This document shows, one piece after another, positions 1-9,584 of a DNA stretch of 64,000 nucleotides (positions are counted from its first letter, which is position 1; each line of letters opens with the position of its first letter). The position numbers were made by a program, and so were the translations under genes. Source of the DNA: Lentisphaera araneosa HTCC2155 (GTDB lineage Bacteria > Verrucomicrobiota > Lentisphaeria > Lentisphaerales > Lentisphaeraceae). The stretch spans positions 1 through 64,000 of the forward strand of contig NZ_ABCK01000004.1 in the NCBI RefSeq assembly GCF_000170755.1. The letters are read 5' to 3'. The notes beneath the pieces are model-generated. The model saw nothing but the letters and a program-made list of their open reading frames with translations. It had not been told where the DNA came from and searched no databases.

Positions 1-687
<687 letters not shown>

Positions 688-709
688 TTAAGGAATGAAA
701 AAGACTAAC

Positions 710-745
710 CTCTTTAAGGCTTCGGCCGAAAAAGAGTACTTTTTT
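710..745 (+). terminator. Hairpin with TTCG loop after 16S rRNA
   Basis: CTCTTT at 710-715 pairs with AAAGAG at 731-736, and GGC pairs with GCC around a TTCG tetraloop at 721-724, with a small internal loop. A T-run at 740-745 follows. It sits about 25 bases past the 16S end, so it is read as a rho-independent terminator or a processing stem of the rRNA transcript. Confidence 0.7.
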
Positions 746-795
746 ACAAGACTTATTACCCCGTTACTATCGTATAATTCAGCAATTAAGCATCT

Positions 796-822
796 AGACG
801 TCCTCGAGACGTCTTTTTTTTT
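796..822 (+). terminator. Second terminator after 16S rRNA
   Basis: Perfect stem AGACGTC (796-802) with GACGTCT (808-814), five-base loop, then a run of Ts to 822. Being the second such hairpin after the rRNA gene, it makes read-through to a distant 23S gene unlikely. Confidence 0.85.
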
Positions 823-861
823 GTCTACTCAGGACTTGAGCTGATTGTGGGATGCGTAACT

Positions 862-876
862 TTGCGATTAGCGCAA
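862..876. repeat. Interrupted palindrome TTGCG-N5-CGCAA
   Basis: Exact copy with N5 = ATTAG, in the non-coding gap between the 16S terminators and trkH. Nothing else is seen in 823-990 apart from the trkH leader. Confidence 0.8.
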
Positions 877-990
877 TTATATGACTCAGAATCAAGTGGC
901 TGAGTTATGAAAGACTCTACAAGCATAAGTAAAAAACTAGTTTATATCATGAGATGAAGTATATTCATGGCTAAATTTAAGGATGTGTGA

Positions 991-2439
991 ATGAAAGTCA
1001 AAGCAGTTATCAGTGTTGTGTCAGTACTGATTATGGTGATGGGCGCCGCCGTTTCTTTTGCGGGGATCGCATCTTGGATCATGCAGGATAGTTTAGCTGA
1101 TACCCAAGGGATATTTCAGTGTTCGGCTTTCTCCATACTCGGAGGGCTTATTTTACACCTTAAGACTCGTGATCGTAATCATGAAGTGAATCCCCGAGAA
1201 GTGTACGCCATTGTAACTGTTGGCTGGTTATCAGTTTGTTTAATCGCCGCTATACCCTTTGTGACTCTAACCAACATGAGTTTTACTGATAGTTATTTTG
1301 AAGTCATGAGTGGGCTGACGACAACAGGAGCCACAGTTTTAACTGATATAGAGTCACTGCCCAAGGGGCTCTTGTTTTGGCGTTGTTTCTGTAACTGGTT
1401 AGGTGGTTTAGGGATCGTTATTTTATCCATGGCTATTTTGCCTTTTTTAGGTTCTGGGGCGTATCAGCTATTTAAAGCGGAAGCCACAGGGCCTCAATCA
1501 GAACAAGTGACTTCACGAGCAATTGATACAGCGAAAATTTTGTGGGCGATCTATGTGGGCTTAACCATTTTATGTATTGTGATTTATCGCTATTTGGATA
1601 TGCCGATTTTCGAAGCGGTCTGTCACGGTTTAAGTACACTTTCTACAGGTGGTTACTCTCCTTTAAGTTCAAGTTTTGTAGGGATGCCCTCTCCAATTCT
1701 TTACGTCAGTACTTTTTTTATGATGATGGCCGCGACAAACTTTACGCTGCATATTAAAGCCTTAAAAGGTGATATTTTTTGTTACTTTCGCGATGAAGAA
1801 TTTCGTTGGTATTTAGCAACATTCCTTTTTGCTTTGACCGTGATCGCTTTTTTCTTACATACTGACGCGGGTTATACTTGGGCGCAAAGCTTTGCTCATT
1901 CGACTTTCCAGGTCGCAAGTTTAGAAACTTCTTGTGGCTTTGCTTCGGATGATTTTAATCTGTGGTCAACGCCATCAAAGATCATTTTATTCTTAATAAT
2001 GTTTATGGGAGGCTGTGGAGGTTCGACTACGGGTGGTTTAAAAGTCGCGCGAATTGTGCTTTTAGTTAAATACACATTTATAAAAATTAAACAGATGATT
2101 TTACCCCATAGTTTAATTAACTTACACTTCAACGGTAAGCGAGTGAACGATGAAATGATCCAAAAATCCTTGGCCTTCTTTTTTGCTTTTATCTTTCTCT
2201 ATGCCTTAACGGCCTTTTCATTGAGCTTTGCACCAGGGATCGATATAACGACTGCTTTGAGTGGGGCAATCGCATGCTTGGGCAATATGGGTCCAGGTTT
2301 TGCGATGTTAGGGCCTGCAGAAACTTTTGCCTGGTTGCCTGATTGGAATAAATGGATTTTATGCGGAGCCATGTTCTTGGGCCGTTTAGAGATATTTACG
2401 GTGATTATTGTATTCGTTCCCAACTTTTGGAGAAGGTGA
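991..2439 (+). CDS. trkH: TrkH-family potassium uptake protein
   Basis: Integral membrane subunit of a Trk/Ktr-type K+ uptake system in the inner membrane. The 482-residue protein has about ten hydrophobic segments and the four P-loop filters of the superfamily: TTTGAT near residue 110, STGGYSP near 218, TSCGFAS near 313 and CLGNMGPG near 430. Length fits TrkH. The ATG at 991 follows GGATGTG, a weak ribosome site. The TrkA/KtrA nucleotide-binding partner is not in this window. The next gene starts 1 base after the stop, so the two are probably cotranscribed. Confidence 0.93.
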   Translation: MKVKAVISVVSVLIMVMGAAVSFAGIASWIMQDSLADTQGIFQCSAFSILGGLILHLKTRDRNHEVNPREVYAIVTVGWLSVCLIAAIPFVTLTNMSFTDSYFEVMSGLTTTGATVLTDIESLPKGLLFWRCFCNWLGGLGIVILSMAILPFLGSGAYQLFKAEATGPQSEQVTSRAIDTAKILWAIYVGLTILCIVIYRYLDMPIFEAVCHGLSTLSTGGYSPLSSSFVGMPSPILYVSTFFMMMAATNFTLHIKALKGDIFCYFRDEEFRWYLATFLFALTVIAFFLHTDAGYTWAQSFAHSTFQVASLETSCGFASDDFNLWSTPSKIILFLIMFMGGCGGSTTGGLKVARIVLLVKYTFIKIKQMILPHSLINLHFNGKRVNDEMIQKSLAFFFAFIFLYALTAFSLSFAPGIDITTALSGAIACLGNMGPGFAMLGPAETFAWLPDWNKWILCGAMFLGRLEIFTVIIVFVPNFWRR

Positions 2440-2440
2440 A

Positions 2441-2722
2441 GTGCAGGTACCGATTTTTATCGTCTACCTCTATTTAGCGATGAGTATCATTACTTTTAGT
2501 CTTTACGGCCTCGATAAATGGAAAGCGAAAAAATCGTCTCAGCGAATCCCTGAGAAAGTTTTGCATTTGAGTGAGTTTTTCGGCGGTTGGCCAGGTGCGA
2601 TTCTCGGGCAATTGTTCTTTCGTCATAAAACATCCAAGTTTACTTACCAATTAGTTTTTTGGTTGATCGTAGCTCTCCATCTATTTCTTTTTTATTGGCA
2701 ACTGACTCATTCAGCGACTTAG
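2441..2722 (+). CDS. DUF1294 small membrane protein
   Basis: A 93-residue protein of the DUF1294 family, whose function is unknown. It shows the family pattern YGLDKWKAKK, then RIPEKVLH, GGWPGA and FRHKTSKFTY, between two or three hydrophobic segments. The longer frame could start at a TTG at 2408 inside trkH, but the GTG at 2441 is preferred because GGAGAAGG lies 5 bases upstream and the start falls just after the trkH stop. Translational coupling with trkH is likely. Confidence 0.85.
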   Translation: MQVPIFIVYLYLAMSIITFSLYGLDKWKAKKSSQRIPEKVLHLSEFFGGWPGAILGQLFFRHKTSKFTYQLVFWLIVALHLFLFYWQLTHSAT

Positions 2723-2857
2723 ATTTTATCTTGTGAAGCGAGTGACGAGGAATGAATGCTTGTTGATTTTTGTAGGTCATAAACTGTGTTTGTCGACCGT
2801 GTGTTAATGACTTAGTCTTGATTTATTTCTCGCTTGATTTAGTCTGATGTACAGAAA

Positions 2858-2872
2858 TTGCGCAGGGCGCAA
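2858..2872. repeat. Interrupted palindrome TTGCG-N5-CGCAA
   Basis: Exact copy with N5 = CAGGG, 30 bases before the phosphofructokinase start, close enough to touch its promoter or leader. Confidence 0.8.
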
Positions 2873-2901
2873 ATAATTAACGAAACACAGGAGAATAATA
2901 G

Positions 2902-4128
2902 ATGTCTGTAAAAAGAGTCGGTATTTTAACAGCAGGTGGTTTAGCACCTTGTTTATCAACGGCGATCGGTCGTTTAATTGAACGTTACACTGAGATTGCA
3001 CCCGAAATTGAAATCATCTGCTACACTAGTGGATATAAAGGTTTGCTCCTCGGTGAAAAACTTGAAGTTACACAAGATATTCGCGATAATGCAGCTGTGC
3101 TTTATGAGCATGGTGGTAGTCCAATTGGTAATAGCCGTGTAAAGCTTACTAACCTTGCTGACTGTGAAAAGCGCGGTCTTGTTCAGCCGGGTCAAAACCC
3201 CCTTGAAGTCGCAGCGCAACAACTCGTTACTGATAAAGTTGATGTTCTTCATACAATTGGTGGTGATGATACGAATACGACGGCGGCTGACCTTGCGGCT
3301 TATCTCGCGGATAATGATTATAAGCTTATTGTTGTTGGTCTTCCTAAGACGATTGACAATGATGTATTTCCCATTAAACAGTCTCTTGGTGCCTATACGG
3401 CTGCAGAAGAGGGTGCAGAATACTTTGCTAATGTTGTTTCTGAGCACAATGCTAACCCTCGCATGCTTATCGTTCACGAAGTTATGGGACGTAGCTGTGG
3501 TTGGTTAACGGGCTATACGGCGAAAGTTTACCGTGATAATCTAGCCAAGCGTAATTTTCTACCTGGACTTGGTCTTCGCAAAGAACGTCTCGATGTTCAC
3601 GGTATTTATGTACCAGAGATGTCAGTTGATATAAAAGCTGAAGCAGCACGTTTAAGTAAAGTGATGGATGAACAGGATAATGTAAATATCTTTATTTCTG
3701 AAGGTGCTGGTCTAGAAGAAATTATTGCAGAAATGGAAGCTGCCGGCGAAGAAGTTCCTCGCGATGCTTTCGGTCACGCAAAACTTGATGCAGTTAACCC
3801 AGGTAAATGGTTCGGCAGTCAATTTGCAAAGCTTCTCAACGCTGAAAAAGTACTCATTCAGAAGTCGGGTTATTATTCACGTGCCGCTGCATCAAATAGT
3901 GAAGATTTAGCATTGATTAAAGAATGTGCTGATAAAGCAGTTGAAGCAGCTCTTGCAGGTATCGGTGGCGTTGTTGGTCATGACGAAGATCAAAATGACG
4001 AGCTTCGCGCAATTGAGTTCCCACGTATTGCTGGTGGTAAGCCATTCAATATCGATGAAGCTTGGTTTGACGAAGTACTTGCGGGTATTGGTCAGACTAA
4101 AGGTGCTAAAGTTGAGGTTGCTCACTAA
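2902..4128 (+). CDS. 6-phosphofructokinase, PPi-dependent type
   Basis: Cytosolic glycolytic enzyme phosphorylating fructose-6-phosphate. The 408-residue protein carries GGDDTN at 120-125; an Asp at the second D position, in place of the Gly of ATP enzymes (GGDGS), is the known mark of pyrophosphate-dependent enzymes. PKTIDND at 148-154 supplies the second PPi-specific lysine and the catalytic Asp, and MGRSCGW at 195-201 binds the sugar phosphate. The start at 2902 has AGGAGA 10 bases upstream. It is monocistronic, with a strong terminator behind. The PPi preference is inferred from these residues; a reversible enzyme would also serve gluconeogenesis. Confidence 0.92.
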   Translation: MSVKRVGILTAGGLAPCLSTAIGRLIERYTEIAPEIEIICYTSGYKGLLLGEKLEVTQDIRDNAAVLYEHGGSPIGNSRVKLTNLADCEKRGLVQPGQNPLEVAAQQLVTDKVDVLHTIGGDDTNTTAADLAAYLADNDYKLIVVGLPKTIDNDVFPIKQSLGAYTAAEEGAEYFANVVSEHNANPRMLIVHEVMGRSCGWLTGYTAKVYRDNLAKRNFLPGLGLRKERLDVHGIYVPEMSVDIKAEAARLSKVMDEQDNVNIFISEGAGLEEIIAEMEAAGEEVPRDAFGHAKLDAVNPGKWFGSQFAKLLNAEKVLIQKSGYYSRAAASNSEDLALIKECADKAVEAALAGIGGVVGHDEDQNDELRAIEFPRIAGGKPFNIDEAWFDEVLAGIGQTKGAKVEVAH

Positions 4129-4176
4129 GCTTTTACTGAAGCCATCAGTTTATACTCTGAGTGTAAACTGAAAGAC

Positions 4177-4212
4177 AAAGGGATTAAATCAATTGATTTA
4201 ATCCCTTTTTTT
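4177..4212 (+). terminator. Strong terminator after phosphofructokinase
   Basis: Perfect 14-base stem AAAGGGATTAAATC (4177-4190) with GATTTAATCCCTTT (4195-4208), loop AATT, and a T-run to 4212. It lies between two convergent genes and may also act, less well, on the minus-strand operon that ends at 4227. Confidence 0.92.
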
Positions 4213-4226
4213 ATAAGTGTTGTGCT

Positions 4227-6485
4227 TTAACGAACAGCTGTGCCTTCGTCTTCAATATCGTCAATTATTTCACTATCAAGTTCACTTAAAAGAGCACTGA
4301 TATCTAAAACAGATTGCTTTATATTAAGCCAAGCTTCAGAATCAATGGCGACTGTAGCTATTTCTTTTGGATGATAGATATTTAATTTAGCCGAATCTTT
4401 AGTGGCTTCGAAAGGAACGTAGAGAATTGTGTCTTCATTTCGCTCAGCTGTTCGAGTAGGCACAAAATTCTCATCTGCTAGATAAAAAGTACTCGAATTA
4501 AGTATAAGCTCATCAAAGATGGCCACTGTTTTATCGCTACCCAATACAATGTTGTCAAAAACTTGCTCAAATGGTAGTTTAGCAATATATCGGCCATTGA
4601 TGTGAAAGAGGACTTCTTTATTTTCGCAAGTCAAAGCCAAGTGGTATTGAGCTTTGCCAGAACGAAAAGCTTTCGGAGCTTTGTGAGTTTCTTCTCCAAC
4701 TTTGATAGAGCATAGATTGTCTTGATCTAGTTTAAGTAATAAGACAATATCATCTTTAGATTTTAAGCTTAGAATGCGTGGGTTTCCTTCAGAGTTAGAT
4801 TCTGGTGTATTAATCCACAACTCGAGACTCCAAGCTTCCTTAATCTCATTTTTTAAATCGAACTTCAAGGAGGATGCAGTTCTGTAAGCCCATTCTCTGG
4901 TTTCGGATATATCAAAAGTTTTAAATTTTTCTTCAGCTTTTGGTGCAACCTTCTTTTCTGGTGCAGCTTTTACAGGGGCTACTTCATCTTTTTTTGCTAC
5001 TTCCGCTTCATCAGATCCGCCTAAGAGTGTTGTGACTAAGAAAGCAATTCCACCAAGAAGGAGAACTCCAATGGCAACCATAACAATTAGTGGCTTCTTT
5101 CCAGCTTTAGAGGGCTTGCCCTTTTTAAGTTTATTGAGACTCGTTGTGACGGTTTCATTGACATCTTCATGGGGAGTTTTATTTATGTCTTCTGCTGGAG
5201 AGTTGAGGGAGAGTTTTTTATCGTGACCTTCAGCTATATCTCCAGGGGAATGTAAACCTTCACCTGATTTAAGTGATAATCCACTAGGGGGAGGAGGTGG
5301 GGGAGGGGCTTGGCCACCAGGGGCTTGAAGTCCAGCGGGAGCTTTGAGTCCACCACCAGGGGCTTGAAGTCCACCCGGAGGTTTAAGTCCGCCAAAGGGG
5401 GGCTGTAGTCCTCCCGGAGCTTTGAGTCCACCAACAGAAGAGCTCGTTGGTGGTGGAGCTATGCCACTGCCTGGAGTCGTAATGCCAGGAGCTTTACTTG
5501 AAGAACCTGGTTTCGGTAATTCTAAACCTGAACCAGGTGGAGTAATCATTCCTTTGTTGCCTTTGAGAGCTAATTTAGGTTTAGTTTTAGGAGGGACAAC
5601 TTTGGGGGCTTGCTCGGAAGGTGGAGCAGGGCTTTCTTCAGTTTTTGCCGTTTCGGTGCTAGGTAAACTACTTCCTGGCTTTTTCGCATTTTGATCAGAA
5701 GATATATCTACTGCATTACCTAAGATAGCACTTTTTGACATGGTCATTGTGTTGAGGTTCATGCCAGCTAGCTCATCATTAGAGGATGTTTTATTCTCAC
5801 TTGGTTTTTTAAGTGTGTTTCCCTTGAGTTTAAACGCACTATTAGCTTCAGGGGGATTGGGAGCAGGACTTGCGTTGTTAAGAGCGGATAAACTACTGCC
5901 GGGTGTTTTTGATAAAGAACTTGAGTGATTAACTTCTTGTGCAGCGCCAGGTAAAGTAGAACGCTTAAAGCTCATTGTGGGGATACCCATATCTGCATCT
6001 TCTACAGAAGGGGGGGGGGCGGGTTTTTTTAGAGTGGAACCAGTTTTATTTAAAGTTGGTGCTGGTTTGGCAGGAGCGATATTTGAGTCAAGGAGAGACC
6101 CACCAGGTTTTTGTAGATTGATTGAAGCACCAGGCTTTTGTAATCCAGGAGAAGGGGAGACAACTCCACTTGCTTCCATGTCGAGCACTGGTTTTGAAGA
6201 GCCTGTTGCTGAATTGGCATCAACTGCAGAGCCAGGAAGAGCAGATCGTTTAAAAGTCATGGTATTGGTATCTTCATCAGAAGCACCAGGGATCGTGAGC
6301 TTATTTTTAAGGACGGCAGCTTTTTTTAAATACTGGTTGCGAAAATTACCCGCCTTTAACGCGAGCTCTGGCATAGAGAAATTACTGTAGTTCTGCTGAT
6401 CAGTGCCAGGCATTTTTTCTAGAATAGTATCGGCTTCATCGGCCTTAAATCCGATTTTAACTAAATTCTCTTTTAAGGTACTCAT
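4227..6485 (-). CDS. Pro/Gly-rich single-pass membrane protein with LamG-like domain
   Basis: A 752-residue protein of unknown role. Residues 1 to about 460 are low-complexity, rich in Pro, Gly and Lys, with many KPGSS, LKAPGG and LQAPGG units and a PPPPPPP run. A hydrophobic segment near 470-492 (LIVMVAIGVLLLGGIAFLV) is the only membrane span. The last 220 residues resemble a concanavalin/LamG fold (SLELWINTP, YHLALTCENK, LFHINGRYI). A motif like NTMTFKRSALPGSAVD appears three times in the N-terminal half. The ATG at 6485 is chosen because AAGAGGG lies 6 bases upstream; a longer frame to 6524 would overlap queE. Last gene of the ten-gene run. Confidence 0.8.
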   Translation of the reverse strand: MSTLKENLVKIGFKADEADTILEKMPGTDQQNYSNFSMPELALKAGNFRNQYLKKAAVLKNKLTIPGASDEDTNTMTFKRSALPGSAVDANSATGSSKPVLDMEASGVVSPSPGLQKPGASINLQKPGGSLLDSNIAPAKPAPTLNKTGSTLKKPAPPPSVEDADMGIPTMSFKRSTLPGAAQEVNHSSSLSKTPGSSLSALNNASPAPNPPEANSAFKLKGNTLKKPSENKTSSNDELAGMNLNTMTMSKSAILGNAVDISSDQNAKKPGSSLPSTETAKTEESPAPPSEQAPKVVPPKTKPKLALKGNKGMITPPGSGLELPKPGSSSKAPGITTPGSGIAPPPTSSSVGGLKAPGGLQPPFGGLKPPGGLQAPGGGLKAPAGLQAPGGQAPPPPPPPSGLSLKSGEGLHSPGDIAEGHDKKLSLNSPAEDINKTPHEDVNETVTTSLNKLKKGKPSKAGKKPLIVMVAIGVLLLGGIAFLVTTLLGGSDEAEVAKKDEVAPVKAAPEKKVAPKAEEKFKTFDISETREWAYRTASSLKFDLKNEIKEAWSLELWINTPESNSEGNPRILSLKSKDDIVLLLKLDQDNLCSIKVGEETHKAPKAFRSGKAQYHLALTCENKEVLFHINGRYIAKLPFEQVFDNIVLGSDKTVAIFDELILNSSTFYLADENFVPTRTAERNEDTILYVPFEATKDSAKLNIYHPKEIATVAIDSEAWLNIKQSVLDISALLSELDSEIIDDIEDEGTAVR

Positions 6486-6501
6486 GAATCCCTCTTTACT
6501 G

Positions 6502-7140
6502 TTATACGCCCTTTGTGTCTTCACTCCAAATAAGTTTGTGAAGTTGAATTTGCATACGAATATTTAGGCCAGATTGCAAAATCAAACCCGCCAGTTCCTC
6601 ACGGTCCATAAGACCAAAAACTGTGGACATGATTACTGTACATTTTTTTTCAAGTTTGTATTCTCGAATTGTTTTCTCTGCCCACAAAAAATCCTCTTTA
6701 TTTTGGATTACGAACTTCACTTCGTCTTTGGGAGTGAGTTTTGCTATGTTCTTAAGATCATTTTTATGAGACATCTTACTGGCTGGGCATTTGATGTCCA
6801 TTATGCGTATAGATTCCTTCGAAACTAAATTGATGTCCATGTGTCCGCCGGTTTCAACTAAAACTGTTTTGCCGAGATCAAGTAGTTTTTGAACGAGTTC
6901 ACCAACCTTGTCCTGTGCTAAAGGTTCGCCACCAGTAACTTCGACTAGATCACAGTTGAGTTGTTCGACGCGATCAAGGATGTTGTCGATTGAAAGTTTG
7001 TCACCACTAGTAAAGCTATACTCTGTGTCGCACCAAGAGCAACGTAAATTACATCCAGATAAACGTATAAAGATACAGGCCAAACCTGACCATGTAGATT
7101 CGCCTTGTAGACTTTTGTAAATCTCGGTGATGTAGAGCAA
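6502..7140 (-). CDS. queE: 7-carboxy-7-deazaguanine synthase (radical SAM)
   Basis: Makes 7-carboxy-7-deazaguanine from carboxy-tetrahydropterin in the queuosine pathway. The 212-residue protein has the radical SAM cluster CNLRCSWC with Cys 30, 34 and 37, preceded by the N-terminal signature SLQGES near residue 10, and the SAM-binding TGGEPL. Length is typical for QueE. The start is a TTG one base after the nadC stop, so translation is probably coupled. Other queuosine genes are not seen here, so the neighbour set is functionally mixed. Confidence 0.9.
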   Translation of the reverse strand: MLYITEIYKSLQGESTWSGLACIFIRLSGCNLRCSWCDTEYSFTSGDKLSIDNILDRVEQLNCDLVEVTGGEPLAQDKVGELVQKLLDLGKTVLVETGGHMDINLVSKESIRIMDIKCPASKMSHKNDLKNIAKLTPKDEVKFVIQNKEDFLWAEKTIREYKLEKKCTVIMSTVFGLMDREELAGLILQSGLNIRMQIQLHKLIWSEDTKGV

Positions 7141-7141
7141 T

Positions 7142-8005
7142 TTATACGCCAGGTTTAATTTCTAAAGAAATATCAATTGATCCAGCAGAGTGAGTCAATG
7201 CACCAACAGAAATGTAATCGACTCCCGTTTTTGCGATCTCCGCAACTCGGTCGATTGTAATCCCCCCGCTAGCTTCAAGCAGACACTTACTTCCAGTCAT
7301 ACTAACTGCCTGTGACATTTCGTCATTGGACATATTGTCGAGCAAGATATAGTCAGCTTCTGCATCAAGAGCTTCTTGGACTTCTTCCAAGGTGTCGGCT
7401 TCAACTTCGATTTCAATTTGAGGAAAGGCCATTCGACAAGAGCGAACGGAACGTAAAATACCTCCCGAGCCTTCTGCGGCAGCGAGCTCACGATGATTAT
7501 CTTTAATCATGATACGGTCGTAAAGGCCAAAGCGATGATTAGTTCCGCCACCACATAGTACGGCATATTTCTCGAGTGCTCTTAGGCCTGGAGTAGTTTT
7601 ACGAGTGTCAAGAACTTCTGCTTTTGTCCCTTCAGTTTCTTTCACGAAAGTCGAAGTGGTAGTTGCTATAGCACAGAGGTGTTGCAGGAAGTTGAGTGCA
7701 ACTCGTTCTCCTGTGATAATGGCTCGAGCATTGCCTTTGGCGATCGCCATGACGTCCCCTTTTTTACATGGGGAGCCATCGCCAATTAAAATTTCAAAAG
7801 TCGACTTGGGGTCTAGCTCTTTTAATACGGTTTCTGCAACAGTAAGTCCAGCAACAGTACAGTCTTGTTTAGCAAGAAAGTTAGCAGTGCATTGAAGGTC
7901 GGTTGGTATGCAACCTAGAGTTGTGGCATCACCACTACCCACATCTTCGAAAAGAGCTGTTTTAACAGCTGTCTGAATTTCAATTTTTAGCTTGTCAGTG
8001 ATCAT
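7142..8005 (-). CDS. nadC: Nicotinate-nucleotide pyrophosphorylase (carboxylating)
   Basis: Converts quinolinate and PRPP to nicotinate mononucleotide in NAD synthesis. The 287-residue protein has the family motifs EDVGSGDAT near the N terminus, DTRKTTPGLR near 134 and GGGTNHRFGLYD followed by IKDNH, which bind quinolinate and PRPP, and a C-terminal EASGGI. Length is normal. Two bases separate it from the transferase gene upstream and one from queE downstream. nadA and nadB are not in the window. Confidence 0.95.
   Translation of the reverse strand: MITDKLKIEIQTAVKTALFEDVGSGDATTLGCIPTDLQCTANFLAKQDCTVAGLTVAETVLKELDPKSTFEILIGDGSPCKKGDVMAIAKGNARAIITGERVALNFLQHLCAIATTTSTFVKETEGTKAEVLDTRKTTPGLRALEKYAVLCGGGTNHRFGLYDRIMIKDNHRELAAAEGSGGILRSVRSCRMAFPQIEIEVEADTLEEVQEALDAEADYILLDNMSNDEMSQAVSMTGSKCLLEASGGITIDRVAEIAKTGVDYISVGALTHSAGSIDISLEIKPGV
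7231..7245. repeat. Interrupted palindrome TTGCG-N5-CGCAA inside nadC
   Basis: Exact copy with N5 = ATCTC. On the coding strand it reads GCG GAG ATC GCA, encoding Ala-Glu-Ile-Ala of RVAEIAKTG. Confidence 0.8.
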
Positions 8006-8007
8006 AT

Positions 8008-9093
8008 TTATTTCCTGAATTTTTGTCTGCTGTGCAAAATAGTCATAAAAATGAGAAGCGCAATGACTTGAGTCAAAATGAGAATCATGACAGCAATGTT
8101 AGCTTTTATCAAAGCTATGCCAGAGAGGCAAATAATTAAACATAAAGAATGAACTAAAAATACTGAGGCTCGACGTGAGAAGCCCATTTTTACAAAACGA
8201 TGTGATATGTGATTGTGATCACCAATATAGATAGGTTTGCCTTGTCGTGTACGAATGACTATAACTGAAGCGAGATCAAAAAAAGGAATAGCTAAAATAA
8301 GTATAGGGATGATGAAGGGGTAACCACTTTGGTGAGCTTCACCTGATGTATAAGTGACTAAAACACCACATATACCAAGCATATAACCTACGAAATGACT
8401 TCCTGAATCTCCTAGGAATATACTTGCAGGGTTACAGTTATAAACATAGAATCCCGCACAAGCACCACATGTAACAGTGGCTAACACAGAGACTAAGTAT
8501 TGATCTTGTAAGCCTGCAGATATGGCAAATGCACCTGCACAAATGGCCCCGACACCGCAACACAGGCCATCCATATTATCTAAAAAGTTTACAGCATTAA
8601 GAATTGTTAAAAGTATGAAACCCGTGGTTATACTTGCTAAAGTTGGGTCGGCTATAAAAGAAATTCGCACTCCTGCAAAGGCAGTTCCAAAGCATAAGAG
8701 GGCTTGTAAAAACATTTTCAATTTGGCCGACATGGGTTTGCGATCATCAGCGAGTCCAAGGACGACAAAACTGACAGCGCAGAAAGCAATGACGAAAAAC
8801 TGGTTTAGAGCGGGGTTGCCTTTTGAGAATATGTCAGCATAACTTGTGGGTAGGAGATCGATTTTATTACGAGCTACAAATAAGCCTATCAGTAAAGTAC
8901 TTAACCAAGCGAGACAAACTGCGGTACCACCTAAAAGAGGCGTAGCATCACTATGCATTTTATGGCCTTCTGAATGAGGCTTATCTAGAATATTGAATTT
9001 CCATGCTAGCTTTCGGCAGATAGGCGTAAAAACAAGAGATAAGACCAATGAAAGCACCATTGCGCCAAGGTAAATCGTCCACCATTCCTGCAC
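8008..9093 (-). CDS. WecA/MraY-family sugar-phosphate:undecaprenyl-phosphate transferase
   Basis: Membrane enzyme that starts a lipid-linked glycan by moving a sugar-1-phosphate onto undecaprenyl phosphate. The 361-residue protein has about ten hydrophobic segments, the DD of GLADDRKP (near 116), the NFLDNMDG loop (near 167), FLGDSGSHFVG (near 228) and the cytoplasmic HNHISHR (near 290). These fit the WecA/TagO branch better than MraY, whose signature differs, so O-antigen or other envelope polysaccharide is more likely than peptidoglycan. It starts at GTG, two bases after the ispF stop. Confidence 0.88.
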   Translation of the reverse strand: MQEWWTIYLGAMVLSLVLSLVFTPICRKLAWKFNILDKPHSEGHKMHSDATPLLGGTAVCLAWLSTLLIGLFVARNKIDLLPTSYADIFSKGNPALNQFFVIAFCAVSFVVLGLADDRKPMSAKLKMFLQALLCFGTAFAGVRISFIADPTLASITTGFILLTILNAVNFLDNMDGLCCGVGAICAGAFAISAGLQDQYLVSVLATVTCGACAGFYVYNCNPASIFLGDSGSHFVGYMLGICGVLVTYTSGEAHQSGYPFIIPILILAIPFFDLASVIVIRTRQGKPIYIGDHNHISHRFVKMGFSRRASVFLVHSLCLIICLSGIALIKANIAVMILILTQVIALLIFMTILHSRQKFRK

Positions 9094-9095
9094 GA

Positions 9096-9584
9096 TTATT
9101 TCTCTAAAGTTGTATTTTGTAGCATAAGGTTCGCTTGAGCAGCTATCCCCTCTGAGCGTCCTAAAGAACCCATTTTTTCAAAGGTTGTGGCTTTGATCGA
9201 TACTTCATTAATTGTGACATTAAAAAGCTTTGCTATAACTTGGCGCATAGAAGGGAGGTAGGCCGCTAATTTGGGTTCTTGAGCAATTATTGTGCAATCA
9301 AGGTTAACCAAATGCCAGTCTTTCAAGTATTTAGAGTCAAGAACATGCTGTAAGAGTTTGACGCTATTTGCCCCTTTAAACTCTTCTTTTGTATCGGGAA
9401 ACCATTGTCCAATATCTCCTAGGGCTAAAGCACCTAAGACGGCGTCTGTTATCGCATGCAGCAAGACATCCGCATCAGAATGTCCAAGGAGACCTTTGTT
9501 GTGAGGAACCTTTACCCCCCCCATGATTAAATCACGCCCACTAACGAGTTGGTGAACGTCAAAGCCAGTTCCAACCCTGAGCAT
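9096..9584 (-). CDS. ispF: 2-C-methyl-D-erythritol 2,4-cyclodiphosphate synthase
   Basis: MEP-pathway enzyme forming the cyclic diphosphate on the way to isoprenoids. The 162-residue protein has the zinc ligands in GFDVH at the N terminus and the family block GLLGHSDADVLLHA, followed by GDIGQWFPD. The ATG at 9584 shares its A with the stop of the upstream lptE-like gene (TAATG), so it is preferred over a TTG six bases earlier. Isoprenoid supply and the undecaprenyl-linked transferase downstream make metabolic sense together. Confidence 0.95.
   Translation of the reverse strand: MLRVGTGFDVHQLVSGRDLIMGGVKVPHNKGLLGHSDADVLLHAITDAVLGALALGDIGQWFPDTKEEFKGANSVKLLQHVLDSKYLKDWHLVNLDCTIIAQEPKLAAYLPSMRQVIAKLFNVTINEVSIKATTFEKMGSLGRSEGIAAQANLMLQNTTLEK

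Noticed and set aside
2974-3477. Long minus-strand frame opposite phosphofructokinase
   Set aside because: Shadow of a strongly conserved gene; no domain and no ribosome site.
5422-6390. Several plus-strand frames opposite the Pro/Gly-rich gene
   Set aside because: Low-complexity mirror images of the real minus-strand gene.
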